A DNA stretch of 41,981 nucleotides from JAGOEF01 sp964511665 (GTDB lineage: Bacteria; Bacteroidota; Bacteroidia; Bacteroidales; ML635J-15), in contig CAZEHA010000030.1 in the NCBI GenBank assembly GCA_964511665.1, forward strand, positions 1 through 41,981, read 5' to 3'. Numbering within the stretch: position 1 is the first letter of the stretch; every line of letters begins with the position of its first letter. Below are positions 15,264-23,265 of this stretch, piece after piece. Under the pieces are notes generated by a model, which worked only from the letters and a program-made list of their open reading frames with translations, did no database searches and had not been told where the DNA came from. The position numbers and the translations under genes were made by a program.

Positions 15264-16129
15264 TTCCCGAATCAGAACTCATTATCAATAGCGATGGCAG
15301 CATATTTCACCTGCAACTTAAGCCGGGTCAGTTAGCCGATGATGTTATTTTGGTGGGCGATCAGGCGCGCGTTGCTACCATTTCGAAGCATTTCGAAATA
15401 ATCGAATTATGTGTGCAAAACCGCGAGTTTATAACCCACACAGGCTATTATCACGGCAAGCGGATGTCGGTAATTTCGTCAGGTATTGGTACCGATAATA
15501 TCGACATAGTAATTAATGAGCTTGATGCTCTGGTAAATATCGACTTTGAAACACGTACCGAAAAATCGGAAAAGCGCAGTCTCAACCTTATAAGGATAGG
15601 CACCTCAGGCGGATTGCAGCCCTATCTTTCGGCTGGCGATTACCTGCTTAGCGAAAAAGCCATCGGGTTCGATGGATTGCTGTATTTTTACCAAAACTCA
15701 TCTGAAGTTCGAAATATCGAATTCGAAAATTCTTTAGTTTCTCATCTTCAATATCATCCTTATTTGCCGCGACCCTATGTGGTTGACGCACACCCGCAAT
15801 TGATACAGCGACTTGGCGACGAATTTATTCGAGGTGTTACTATTTCGGCTCCGGGTTTTTATGGCCCACAGGGTCGCGAATTGCGACTGCCGGTGCACGA
15901 TACACATATCAACGAAAAAATTGCCGATTTCAGGTGTGGTAGCATGGCTATAACCAATTACGAAATGGAGAGCTCGGCTATTTACGGCTTGGGTAATATG
16001 TTGGGGCATAAAGCCGTAACAGTGTGTCTTATTATTGCCAACCGTGCAAACAAAACTGCACTTACCAACTATAAACCCCGTATGGAGGAGTTAATTGAAC
16101 TGGTTCTTGGGCGATTGGCAGCGCATTAA
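15254..16129 (+). CDS. Nucleoside phosphorylase (uridine phosphorylase-like)
   Basis: A 291-residue protein of the PNP/UDP nucleoside phosphorylase family, which splits nucleosides with phosphate to free base and ribose-1-phosphate. Seen: VILVGDQARVATISKHFE, the phosphate-loop region SSGIGTDNIDIVINELDAL, RIGTSGGLQPYLSAGDYLLS and YEMESSAIYGLGNMLGHK, which carries the ribose-binding Glu of the conserved MESS/MEA-type motif. The family is clear; the base preference (uridine against purines) is not fixed by sequence alone. I prefer the ATG at 15254 over a TTG three codons upstream. The zinc-ribbon methyltransferase follows 38 bp downstream on the same strand. Confidence 0.87.
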   Translation: MKQIPESELIINSDGSIFHLQLKPGQLADDVILVGDQARVATISKHFEIIELCVQNREFITHTGYYHGKRMSVISSGIGTDNIDIVINELDALVNIDFETRTEKSEKRSLNLIRIGTSGGLQPYLSAGDYLLSEKAIGFDGLLYFYQNSSEVRNIEFENSLVSHLQYHPYLPRPYVVDAHPQLIQRLGDEFIRGVTISAPGFYGPQGRELRLPVHDTHINEKIADFRCGSMAITNYEMESSAIYGLGNMLGHKAVTVCLIIANRANKTALTNYKPRMEELIELVLGRLAAH

Positions 16130-16167
16130 TAATCGGCTACAGGTTCAGAATAACTAATTAATAACAA

Positions 16168-16803
16168 ATGCTACAATTGTGCCCACTTTGTGCAAGTAGT
16201 TCACACGAATTTTTTAACCATAGAAACATACCGTATTATCAATGCGATGTGTGCAAGGGAATTTTTGTTAAGAAAAGTCATTTGCCTTCAAAGAATAAAG
16301 AGATTGAACGTTACCTACAACACAACAACGATGTAAATGACCCGTTGTATCAACAATTTGTGTTGCCATTGGTTAATGCAGTAATATCCGACTTTTCTCC
16401 AAAACATAAGGGACTTGATTTTGGAGCCGGAACAGGACCGGTTGTTAGCAAAATGTTACACGACCTTTCGTATGATATTGTGCTGTACGATCCCTTTTTT
16501 CACAACCATCAACAGCTGCTCTTGCTTAAATACGATTATATTGTGGCTTGCGAAGTAATCGAACATTTTCATAATCCGTCGGCTGAATTCAGCTTGTTAA
16601 AAGCCTTGATGAAACCGGGTGCAATACTCTATTGCATGACAAGTCTTTATAATGAGAGCATCGACTTTGCTAGCTGGTACTACAAAAACGACCATACTCA
16701 TGTGTTTATCTATCACGCCAAATCCATCGAATATATTTCAACCAGGTACGGGTTTTCCGACTTTCGGATAAGCAATAATATGATTCGGTTCATCAATCAG
16801 TAA
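16168..16803 (+). CDS. Class I SAM-dependent methyltransferase with N-terminal zinc ribbon
   Basis: A 211-residue protein. It opens with a small zinc-ribbon-like knuckle, C5-x2-C8 and C26-x2-C29 (LCPLC and YYQCDVC), then a Rossmann methyltransferase domain with the SAM-binding loop GLDFGAGTGPVVS (about residues 79-91) and the acidic post-motif VLYDPFF. The motif ACEVIEHFHNP resembles the Methyltransf_23/UbiG-like group. The substrate is unknown; the zinc-ribbon plus UbiG-like layout occurs in many methyltransferases, several acting on sugars or lipids. It probably shares a transcript with the phosphorylase gene and converges with the lipoprotein gene that follows. Confidence 0.83.
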   Translation: MLQLCPLCASSSHEFFNHRNIPYYQCDVCKGIFVKKSHLPSKNKEIERYLQHNNDVNDPLYQQFVLPLVNAVISDFSPKHKGLDFGAGTGPVVSKMLHDLSYDIVLYDPFFHNHQQLLLLKYDYIVACEVIEHFHNPSAEFSLLKALMKPGAILYCMTSLYNESIDFASWYYKNDHTHVFIYHAKSIEYISTRYGFSDFRISNNMIRFINQ

Positions 16804-16833
16804 TAAACAAAAAGCAGGCAATGTTATTGGTTG

Positions 16834-17511
16834 TTACATTTTCGATTTGGGCTTCACTTGTATTCCCACCGAAAGAATAAACGGTTGATAATTAAAAGGA
16901 ACAGCGCCGAAAGGGAGCGAGAATCCTGTCTGTATCACCATTTTTACCGCAGAAGAACCCAGCTTCAGGCTAACAACGGGCTCCCAAAAACTACCCCAGG
17001 CATCAGTGTCGTTTTGCCAAACATACAAACCGGCAATGCGAATGCTTAATGCCAGTTCGGCATAAGTACTTCTAAAAGCCAGCGATGGTTGAACATATGC
17101 GCGCGTGAGCATCACGTTGCTGAACGACTGAAATACCCCCGATGCATGATAGGCATTTATACGTCCAAATCCAGCACCTGTAATGCATTCAGCAACTCCA
17201 TATTTGCCCATCGGAATATAGTAGCCGCCACCCATTTCGCCAAATACATGACGATGATAATTATTCGTTTCATCCGATTTGTCGCTCATAATACTGGCAT
17301 TGGCAACAAGCATCCAGCGCTTGCTAACTGCATATGCCGACTGAACATCAAAACCTGAGATACCAAGATGCCCCGAGGCCTGAAACTCGCCTTTCTCCGA
17401 AAAACACGGATTGTTTACTACATTGGGCACATAGGCCGGAGCACATGAGAAATAAAAGACCATGGGCAAAATCAAGACTAACAGTATGCATTTTTTTGTT
17501 ATGATTTTCAT
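16834..17511 (-). CDS. Lipoprotein, predicted beta-barrel-like surface protein
   Basis: A 225-residue lipoprotein of unknown function. The signal peptide ends in the lipobox YFSC (Cys 23). The mature part has alternating hydrophobic/polar strands with aromatic ends (for example YAVSKRWMLVANASI, GEMGGGYYIPMG, YAELALSIRIAGLYVW), which suggests an outer-membrane barrel-like or all-beta fold. No enzymatic motif is seen. It is transcribed alone. A minus-strand TATCTTTG at 17544-17551, 32 bp before the start codon, fits the -7 consensus, but no -33 box was found. Confidence 0.75.
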   Translation of the reverse strand: MKIITKKCILLVLILPMVFYFSCAPAYVPNVVNNPCFSEKGEFQASGHLGISGFDVQSAYAVSKRWMLVANASIMSDKSDETNNYHRHVFGEMGGGYYIPMGKYGVAECITGAGFGRINAYHASGVFQSFSNVMLTRAYVQPSLAFRSTYAELALSIRIAGLYVWQNDTDAWGSFWEPVVSLKLGSSAVKMVIQTGFSLPFGAVPFNYQPFILSVGIQVKPKSKM

Positions 17512-17543
17512 GCTTTAGTTGTTCGATTGGTGATAATTAATTA

Positions 17544-17551
17544 CAAAGATA
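17544..17551 (-). promoter_or_regulatory. Putative -7 element of the 16834-17511 lipoprotein gene
   Basis: TATCTTTG on the minus strand fits TAnnTTTG. No -33 TTTG is seen at the expected distance. Confidence 0.4.
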
Positions 17552-17658
17552 GGCCATTATGAAACTTCGCTGAATCATACATTCTTTTTTGCTGCCCTGT
17601 TGCCCTGAAAATATTAGCAATGCTATTGGTAAAATGTTTATAAAATAAAGTCCATAGC

Positions 17659-17689
17659 TTGTATTATCACAGGCAAAACCCTAACTTTG
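17659..17689 (+). promoter_or_regulatory. dnaX promoter
   Basis: TTG (17659-17661), 20 bp and TAACTTTG (17682-17689) fit the Bacteroidota promoter in sequence and spacing. The ATG at 17706 is 16 bp downstream, so the leader must be very short. Confidence 0.6.
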
Positions 17690-17705
17690 TGTCAAGAGTT
17701 TTATT

Positions 17706-19604
17706 ATGGATAATTTTATTGTATCGGCCCGTAAATATCGCCCCGATAATTTTATGTCGGTGGTTGGGCAAGATAGCATTACACGCACGCTGAAGAGTGC
17801 CATTAAAAGCAAACAATTGGCTCAGGCATACCTGTTTTGCGGTCCGCGAGGTGTTGGAAAAACCACTTGTGCACGCATATTTGCAAAAACCATCAACTGC
17901 TTTAATATTACGCCCGATTTTGAAGCCTGTAACCAATGCGAATCGTGTAAAACATTCAACGAGTCGAGATCTCTCAATATTCACGAGCTCGATGCTGCCT
18001 CGAACAACTCGGTTGACGACATCCGCAATTTAATCGATCAGGTGCGCATACATCCCCGTATTGGCAAATACAGCATCTACATAATCGACGAGGTGCACAT
18101 GTTGTCGACACCTGCGTTTAATGCATTTTTGAAAACACTTGAAGAACCGCCATCGCATGTGGTGTTTATTTTAGCTACAACCGAGAAGCATAAAATTATT
18201 CCAACCATATTATCGCGATGCCAAATTTTCGATTTCAATCGCATAGGTATTCACGATATTTCGGAACGCCTTAGGTTTGTTGCGCAAAGCGAAAACATAG
18301 AAGCCGAAAACGATGCGCTAAGTATTATTGCCCAAAAGGCCGATGGGGCAATGCGCGATGCCTTGTCGATATTCGATCAGATTGTGAGTTTTTCGGGTAA
18401 CCGAATTACTTATCAAACCACTATCGACAATTTGAATGTGCTCGACTACGATTACTATTTCAGAGTAAGCACTGCATTGCTGGCGGGTAATTATTCAGAA
18501 TCATTGCTTATATTCGACGAAGTACTGGTAAACGGTTTCGATGGTAGTATATTTATTGGTGGATTGGCAGCTCACTTCCGCAATTTATTGATGTGTAAGG
18601 ATCCCGGCACCGTGAAATTACTCGAGGTAGGAGAGAACATACAAAAGAAATATCACGAGTTTGCCCAATATTGCGATGTACTGTTCTTGCTAAAGTCCAT
18701 TGAATTGTCGAATGAAGCTGATTTTAAACTTAAAACTGCCCGCAACAAACGACTTACTGTTGAGTTGGTATTGCTGAAACTGTCTCACCTCGGAAAGCCG
18801 TTTAGTGCCGAGCGTCAGGCTGCTCAGCAAGCATCGGAACCCGCTTCGGGATATTCAAAGAATGATGCAGTCAATAAGACTCAGCCACAAACAACTTCTT
18901 TGCCCAAAACTGATTTACCCGAAGCCAAGCCTAAGCCCGAAGCGGCTGGTGCCGATAATAAGCCTGCAGAATCTACACAGGCAATAACCAATAACGCAGG
19001 CAACAACTCCGCTGTGAATGAAATTAACGACAGCCCTGCAAAACAGCCTACTGCACACACAGAAGTTGCGGCCTCCCACATAGCCAAGCCTACAATAGAT
19101 GATACAAAGACAAACACCCCGACTCCATCGCCGGTTATTCCCTCGTTTTCGATAAAAAAAATGACTCAGAATATGACATCCGGTGAGGCAAAAACATCTG
19201 CACAGGTGCAACAATCTATTGACCAAGAGCAGTTTGGTGATGACGAGTTCGACACCGAGAAACTGAGTCTTGTATGGCTGAACTTTTCCGAAAACATCAG
19301 CGATAAACCTCGATTGTATCAGCTGTTTCACAATACAGTTCCACAGATAAACGGATTTCCCGAAATAAGTCTTAGTCTTCAAAACAAAAATCTTCTCGAT
19401 TTGGTTGAGTCGATTATGCCCGAGTTGTTGTTCTACTTAAAGAAAAATCTGAATAACAACAATGTTAAGATTCGGTTGGAACTTGCTCAAACCGAAGAAA
19501 AAACCGATAAAAGTTTATATACCGACGAAGAAAAGTTAGTATATATGCTCGAAAAGAATCCAAAAATTGACAACCTGATACAACAACTCGACCTGAATTT
19601 ATAA
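17706..19604 (+). CDS. dnaX: DNA polymerase III subunits gamma and tau
   Basis: DnaX is the motor of the clamp loader, which opens the beta clamp and places it on primed DNA. The 632-residue protein has the AAA+ Walker A GPRGVGKT (46-53), zinc-binding cysteines C65, C75, C78, C81, Walker B IIDEVHML (126-133) and the SRC motif (170-172). The collar domain runs to about residue 370, followed by a low-complexity linker rich in Ala, Pro, Lys and Asn (about 375-485) and a C-terminal tau-type domain (about 500-632). An A8 tract at 19154-19161 at the end of the linker could allow slippage to a short form. Its stop overlaps the convergent Rrf2 gene by 6 bp. Confidence 0.96.
   Translation: MDNFIVSARKYRPDNFMSVVGQDSITRTLKSAIKSKQLAQAYLFCGPRGVGKTTCARIFAKTINCFNITPDFEACNQCESCKTFNESRSLNIHELDAASNNSVDDIRNLIDQVRIHPRIGKYSIYIIDEVHMLSTPAFNAFLKTLEEPPSHVVFILATTEKHKIIPTILSRCQIFDFNRIGIHDISERLRFVAQSENIEAENDALSIIAQKADGAMRDALSIFDQIVSFSGNRITYQTTIDNLNVLDYDYYFRVSTALLAGNYSESLLIFDEVLVNGFDGSIFIGGLAAHFRNLLMCKDPGTVKLLEVGENIQKKYHEFAQYCDVLFLLKSIELSNEADFKLKTARNKRLTVELVLLKLSHLGKPFSAERQAAQQASEPASGYSKNDAVNKTQPQTTSLPKTDLPEAKPKPEAAGADNKPAESTQAITNNAGNNSAVNEINDSPAKQPTAHTEVAASHIAKPTIDDTKTNTPTPSPVIPSFSIKKMTQNMTSGEAKTSAQVQQSIDQEQFGDDEFDTEKLSLVWLNFSENISDKPRLYQLFHNTVPQINGFPEISLSLQNKNLLDLVESIMPELLFYLKKNLNNNNVKIRLELAQTEEKTDKSLYTDEEKLVYMLEKNPKIDNLIQQLDLNL
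19154..19161 (+). promoter_or_regulatory. Possible slippage site (A8) in dnaX
   Basis: Eight A run across codons 483-486 (ATA AAA AAA ATG). Losing one A in the transcript gives TGA as the next codon after AAA AAA; gaining one A, or a -1 ribosomal slip, gives a TGA at 19184-19186, eight codons on. Either would yield a product of about 485-493 residues that keeps the AAA+ and collar domains. In Escherichia coli and Thermus such sites make gamma, by ribosomal frameshift and by transcript slippage respectively. No stem-loop like the E. coli one is obvious. Confidence 0.4.
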
Positions 19605-20024
19605 GTTAAAATCTTTAAACTTCAGTTTATTGACTTCGGCAAGCGTTGTAGAGCGCATATGCTTCACGAATTCTTGTGTAATACTACCGGCAATACGTTC
19701 GAGAAGGCACTGCCCCATTACACATTCGTGTTGCTCGAGCGGACAGGAATAAATATTCAAATGTCCTTCGATAGCTTCGTAAATATCGAGCAGTGTGATT
19801 TCTTCGGGAGCTTTGTTCAACACGAATCCACCTGCAGGCCCACGAGTCGATTTTAATAAACCCGATTTAACAAGTCGTTGCATTACCTTGGCAATGTGGT
19901 GTTTGCTCGATCCGGTAATTTCTGCAATATGCGTTGCATTTAGTGGCCGTTTTGCACGTGCTGTTAGTGCCATGCTATGTAGTCCTATGCCAACAGCTTC
20001 TGATATAGCAATAATTTTCGACAT
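19599..20024 (-). CDS. Rrf2-family transcriptional regulator with Fe-S-type cysteines
   Basis: A 141-residue Rrf2-family winged-helix regulator (relatives IscR, NsrR, RsrR). Seen: the helix-turn-helix NATHIAEITGSSKHHIAKVM, the wing TRGPAGGFVLNKAPEEI and three cysteines C94-x6-C101-x4-C106, the pattern that binds a [2Fe-2S] or [4Fe-4S] cluster in this family. It probably senses iron, oxygen or NO and controls the operon in which it is the last gene: hydG, two TM1266-type genes and this one, with gaps of only 3-20 bp. Rrf2 regulators encoded beside TM1266-type and hydrogenase maturation genes are known in anaerobes. It converges on dnaX with a 6-bp overlap. Confidence 0.9.
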   Translation of the reverse strand: MSKIIAISEAVGIGLHSMALTARAKRPLNATHIAEITGSSKHHIAKVMQRLVKSGLLKSTRGPAGGFVLNKAPEEITLLDIYEAIEGHLNIYSCPLEQHECVMGQCLLERIAGSITQEFVKHMRSTTLAEVNKLKFKDFNL

Positions 20025-20027
20025 GGG

Positions 20028-20270
20028 CTAAAACAGCATTTCCTGTATTTCGACACCCTCGAGTTGCGACAATTTATTTCGGAATAATCGCTTCTGTTCT
20101 TCGTCGCCCGTGATATCAACTATTATGACACCCCCATCGGTTTCTTCGGTATTAATGCCCAATCGTGTGCGAACTATGCAACCAAAACCGCTCATTATTT
20201 TCTGCACTTCGTTATAGGCATTCCCGGGTTTCCCGATATATATTCCTATTATTTCGAATTGATGCTGCAT
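20028..20270 (-). CDS. TM1266-type putative iron-only hydrogenase system regulator (copy 2)
   Basis: An 80-residue ACT-like protein similar to Thermotoga TM1266, often annotated as an iron-only hydrogenase system regulator; the function is not proven. The pattern is a first beta strand (FEIIGIYIGKPGNAYNEVQK), helix, strand SGFGCIVRTRLGIN and strand GGVIIVDITGDE, ending VEIQEMLF. It shares the layout of the 82-residue protein 4 bp upstream, including the RTRLG motif, so the two look like a tandem duplication. It probably acts as a dimer, with copy 1 as a possible partner. Part of the hydG operon, 3 bp before the Rrf2 gene. Confidence 0.83.
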   Translation of the reverse strand: MQHQFEIIGIYIGKPGNAYNEVQKIMSGFGCIVRTRLGINTEETDGGVIIVDITGDEEQKRLFRNKLSQLEGVEIQEMLF

Positions 20271-20274
20271 GTAA

Positions 20275-20523
20275 TTATTTATTAAATTTCATAAGTTTTA
20301 CATCGATACCTCCAATTTCGGCAAGTGCCGATATCAGCGCGTTGTTTTCGCTGTCGCTGCCTTTCAATTCAAGAATAATCAATCCGTTTCGGCTGCACTT
20401 ACTTTCGTTCACTTCATGAAAACCCAATCGTGTGCGAATAATACTGCGATGTGCCGAAAGGGCTTGCTGTGTTTTTCCCGCTTCTTTAATGCGGTCTTTT
20501 ACAAATATTCCAACTATTAACAT
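20275..20523 (-). CDS. TM1266-type putative hydrogenase system regulator (copy 1)
   Basis: An 82-residue protein with the same fold pattern as its neighbour: IVGIFVKDRIKEAGKTQQAL, then SIIRTRLGFHEVN, then GLIILELKGSD and DVKLMKFNK at the end. Short ACT-like proteins of this kind accompany [FeFe]-hydrogenase maturation genes in several anaerobes. The two copies differ substantially, which suggests an old duplication with separate roles. A cysteine in NESKCSRNG is seen only here. It lies 20 bp after hydG and 4 bp before copy 2, so all are probably co-transcribed. Confidence 0.83.
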   Translation of the reverse strand: MLIVGIFVKDRIKEAGKTQQALSAHRSIIRTRLGFHEVNESKCSRNGLIILELKGSDSENNALISALAEIGGIDVKLMKFNK

Positions 20524-20543
20524 AGTGAACTGTATTAATATTG

Positions 20544-21974
20544 TTAAAAATAAATATCTCGTTTCCCATTCTTTATTTGCTGCAAACGATTTTTTAAATC
20601 ATCGAGGTTGCGGTAACCTTCTAATTTCTGCAACTCTTCGTCGATTAGTTTCCATCCTTTTTCTTTTACCTCGGGCTTGGCATAATCGCATAAATATTCA
20701 GCCAGGGTGAGCATAGCATTGGGGGTGCAATACCTTTTTATGAACCCCGGTACGCTAAACTCCATGAAGTGCTCTCCTGTCCGTCCTTTTCGGTAACAAG
20801 CAGTGCAAAACGATGGCAGGTACTTTTTGTCGATAAGCTCATCGATTATTTCTCCCAGCGAACGGGTGTCGTTTATGGTAAACTGTTCTTTGTTCAAATC
20901 CTGCACTTCGTTCAAACTTTGAGAATATCCTCCCAGTTCCAGTTTTGTGCCTCCGTCAATTTGCGACACACCAAAGCTAATCACCTCATCGCGCACGCTT
21001 GCCGATTCGCGGGCCGTAAGAATAAGCCCTGTGTAGGGAACAGCCAGTCGCAAAATGGCAATAATTCTCACAAATACATCGTCTTCAACAATATATGCAG
21101 GGTCGAGATCGAGTCCCAGTGCCGATTTGATGCGTGGGAAAGATATAGTATGTGGCCCTACATGATAACATGCTTCTAAATGGTTGGTGTGCCGTACCAA
21201 TGCCATCACCTCAAAACGCCAGTCGTGTAAACCAAACAAGGCACCTATACCCACATCGTCAACACCGGCTTCCTGAGCACGGTCGAGACCGGTTAAGCGA
21301 TAGTTGTAGTTGCTCTTCGGACCACTTGGATGATACTTTTTATATGCTTCGGGATGGTATGTCTCCTGAAATATCTGGTATGTACCAATGCCGGCCTCAT
21401 GAACAGTGCGAAATCCCTCGATTTCGAGCGGAGCGGCATTGATATTTACCCGGCGTATTTCTCCGTTTCCTTTTTTTACGCTGTATGCAATTTTCACGGT
21501 GTGGGCAATGTATTCGGGCGTATAATGCGGATGCTCGCCATACACAAGAATCAAGCGTTTTTGCCCATTGTCTTCGAGGGCTTCGATTTCTTTTACCAAT
21601 TCGTCGTCGGTAAGGGTGCGACGTACTGCGTCTTTGTTGCTGGCCTTAAAACCACAATAGCGGCAGTTGTTTATACACTTATTACCTATATACAAGGGAG
21701 CAAACAAAACGATGCGGTTTCCATAAACCTTCTCTTTGAGCGCTCGGGCACCGTTTTTAATTTCGTCGATTAACATCCTGTCGTTGGCGTTAATCAAAAC
21801 TGCCGTTTCTTCTAAATTCAGCCTTTCTTTGTTCAACGACTTGGTAATTATTTCGCGAACTCTCTCAGGTGATGGATTTTTGGTGATTTCGAGAAACCTC
21901 TCAATTTCTTCAACATCAATAAAAGGCTGCATCCTTTTGTCGGGAATGTTGTACTCTTGTGGTTTGAATATCAT
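20544..21974 (-). CDS. hydG: [FeFe]-hydrogenase H-cluster maturation enzyme HydG
   Basis: HydG is a radical-SAM tyrosine lyase that makes the CO and CN ligands of the hydrogenase H-cluster. The 476-residue protein shows the radical-SAM motif C100-x3-C104-x2-C107 (CINNCRYC) and the HydG-specific C-terminal cluster cysteines C390-x2-C393-x22-C416, with CTACYRKGRTGEHFME. This pair of clusters is diagnostic and separates HydG from ThiH. His in VRHTNH (H262) corresponds to a residue that helps hold the extra iron. The start at 21974 (MIFKPQEY) is preferred over an upstream ATG. Neither hydE, hydF nor a hydrogenase gene lies in this window, so the partners must be elsewhere. First gene of a four-gene operon with two TM1266-type genes and rrf2. 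Confidence 0.93.
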   Translation of the reverse strand: MIFKPQEYNIPDKRMQPFIDVEEIERFLEITKNPSPERVREIITKSLNKERLNLEETAVLINANDRMLIDEIKNGARALKEKVYGNRIVLFAPLYIGNKCINNCRYCGFKASNKDAVRRTLTDDELVKEIEALEDNGQKRLILVYGEHPHYTPEYIAHTVKIAYSVKKGNGEIRRVNINAAPLEIEGFRTVHEAGIGTYQIFQETYHPEAYKKYHPSGPKSNYNYRLTGLDRAQEAGVDDVGIGALFGLHDWRFEVMALVRHTNHLEACYHVGPHTISFPRIKSALGLDLDPAYIVEDDVFVRIIAILRLAVPYTGLILTARESASVRDEVISFGVSQIDGGTKLELGGYSQSLNEVQDLNKEQFTINDTRSLGEIIDELIDKKYLPSFCTACYRKGRTGEHFMEFSVPGFIKRYCTPNAMLTLAEYLCDYAKPEVKEKGWKLIDEELQKLEGYRNLDDLKNRLQQIKNGKRDIYF

Positions 21975-22011
21975 AACAGAATAATTAAAGTACAGAAATA
22001 CTGAATATTTC

Positions 22012-22042
22012 AAAAAAAGAAACTGCCCTTAAGCAGTTTCTT
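22012..22042 (-). terminator. Terminator of the ferritin gene
   Basis: A perfect 10-bp stem AAGAAACTGC (22017-22026) and GCAGTTTCTT (22033-22042) with a 6-base loop, followed on the minus strand by a run of T. It separates ferritin from hydG, so the two are probably not one transcript. Confidence 0.85.
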
Positions 22043-22062
22043 GAATGTTTTTTATAAACAAA

Positions 22063-22560
22063 TTACTCTGGTGCTCTCATCGACATGATGTCGCGGTCGA
22101 ACATATACAGGCTTCCGGCACCTTTGCCCAACAAGCTTAAGCGGTCGAGTATGTTGCCAACGCTGGTTTCTTCTTCAATTTGTTCGGTTACAAACCATTG
22201 AATCCAGTTTTGGGTAGCATAATCATTCTCTTTAACAGCCAGTTCCAGAATTTTATGAATATTTTCTGAAATATATTTTTCGTGTTCAAGAACTTCTTCA
22301 AAAAGCACATGAACATCTGCCCAGTTTTCGGGAGCTTTGTCAATGGCCGGTATTACTGCTTTGCCACCTCTTTCGTTTATGTAACCGATAAACTTAAGCA
22401 TGTGCATTTTTTCTTCCTCGGCCTGAGCATACAGCCATTGGGCAACTCCGTTTAATTTGTTGGTTTCGGCCCATACTGCCATCGATAAATATAAAAACGA
22501 GGAATATCCTTCTTTTTCAACCTGTTCGTTCAGGATTTTTTCAACTTTTGGTTTCAACAT
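22063..22560 (-). CDS. ftnA: Ferritin (FtnA-type, bacterial non-haem)
   Basis: Ferritin oxidises Fe(II) and stores it as ferric mineral in a 24-subunit shell. The 165-residue protein has the ferroxidase ligands at the same positions as Escherichia coli FtnA: E17, E50, H53, E94, with E126/Q127 and E130 nearby. Motifs include QVEKEGYSSFLYLSMAVW and AEEEKMHMLKFIGYIN. I start at 22560 (MLKPKVEKIL); a longer reading frame upstream runs through the promoter. It lies just upstream of hydG, separated by its own terminator, so the iron-storage link to the Fe-S operon is positional only. Confidence 0.95.
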   Translation of the reverse strand: MLKPKVEKILNEQVEKEGYSSFLYLSMAVWAETNKLNGVAQWLYAQAEEEKMHMLKFIGYINERGGKAVIPAIDKAPENWADVHVLFEEVLEHEKYISENIHKILELAVKENDYATQNWIQWFVTEQIEEETSVGNILDRLSLLGKGAGSLYMFDRDIMSMRAPE

Positions 22561-22593
22561 TTTGTTTAAATTTTTGTGGTTAATACTATATAA

Positions 22594-22623
22594 CAAACTT
22601 AGTGCTTTATTGTTCAATCCCAA
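22594..22623 (-). promoter_or_regulatory. Ferritin promoter
   Basis: On the minus strand TTG (22621-22623), 19 bp and TAAGTTTG (22594-22601) fit the Bacteroidota promoter consensus. The leader is about 30 nt. Confidence 0.55.
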
Positions 22624-22676
22624 TACAGCATGTGCGTAAGATTTTTGTATTTTTACCTGACGAAAAGCTTAGAATT

Positions 22677-23138
22677 ATGAATAAAACAAAAATATCGCGT
22701 TTGCAAGAGGTGTTCGAAATTCTCGAAAACACACAAGTGTGTACATTAGCCATGATTGATGGGGAAGAACCGTATGCTGTTCCCATGAATTTTGGTGTAG
22801 ACAATGGCTATATATATTTTCATGGGGCTCCTTTTGGAAGAAAAATCGATATCTTACAACGAAATCCGTTGGTTACTGCTGTTTTTTATTCCGATGCATT
22901 GTTACATGTGAGGCACGAACAAGTGGCTTGCAGTTACTCGATGAAATATAAGTCGGTAATAGTAAATGGAAACATTCAATTTGTTGATGACCCCGACGAG
23001 AAGCAAGGTGCACTGAATTCGGTAATGAAGAAATTTTCTGACCGAGGTAGTTTTAAATACAATGCACCGGCCTTACACAATGTAAATGTGTTTAAACTGA
23101 AAATTGAAAACTTCACTGCGTTTAAGCGAGGCTATTGA
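22677..23138 (+). CDS. Pyridoxamine 5'-phosphate oxidase-family FMN-binding split-barrel protein
   Basis: A 153-residue protein of the split-barrel flavin-binding family related to nitroimidazole-resistance (NimA-like) and PNPOx-like proteins. Seen: VCTLAMIDGEEPYAVPMNFG (strand, turn, strand), YIYFHGAPFGRKIDILQRNP (the phosphate-binding HGA/GRK segment) and VACSYSMKYKSVIVNGNIQFV. Small proteins of this kind bind FMN or haem; the substrate cannot be stated. The start at 22677 places the first conserved strand about 20 residues in. It is divergent from ferritin with a 116-bp gap. Confidence 0.85.
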   Translation: MNKTKISRLQEVFEILENTQVCTLAMIDGEEPYAVPMNFGVDNGYIYFHGAPFGRKIDILQRNPLVTAVFYSDALLHVRHEQVACSYSMKYKSVIVNGNIQFVDDPDEKQGALNSVMKKFSDRGSFKYNAPALHNVNVFKLKIENFTAFKRGY

Positions 23139-23188
23139 AACGATGTTACGACTCAAAAAAAACGATCAAACAATAAAACAATTTCCGA

Positions 23189-23220
23189 TTGTTACATGAT
23201 TTGCCAATTAGATAGTATTG
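23189..23220 (+). promoter_or_regulatory. Putative promoter of the DUF2461 gene
   Basis: TTG (23189-23191), 21 bp and TAGTATTG (23213-23220, one mismatch to TAnnTTTG). The start codon is 45 bp downstream. Confidence 0.35.
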
Positions 23221-23265
23221 ATACATCATTGATAACACAAAAACAGCTAACACGAAACACAATAG

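Noticed and set aside
20544..21974. ThiH (tyrosine lyase of thiamin synthesis)
   Set aside because: The C-terminal C-x2-C-x22-C motif is specific to HydG, and the neighbours are hydrogenase-system genes, not thiamin genes.
22063..22560. Dps or bacterioferritin
   Set aside because: The ferroxidase residues E17, E50, H53 and E94 follow FtnA spacing, and there is no haem-binding Met or Dps-type layout.
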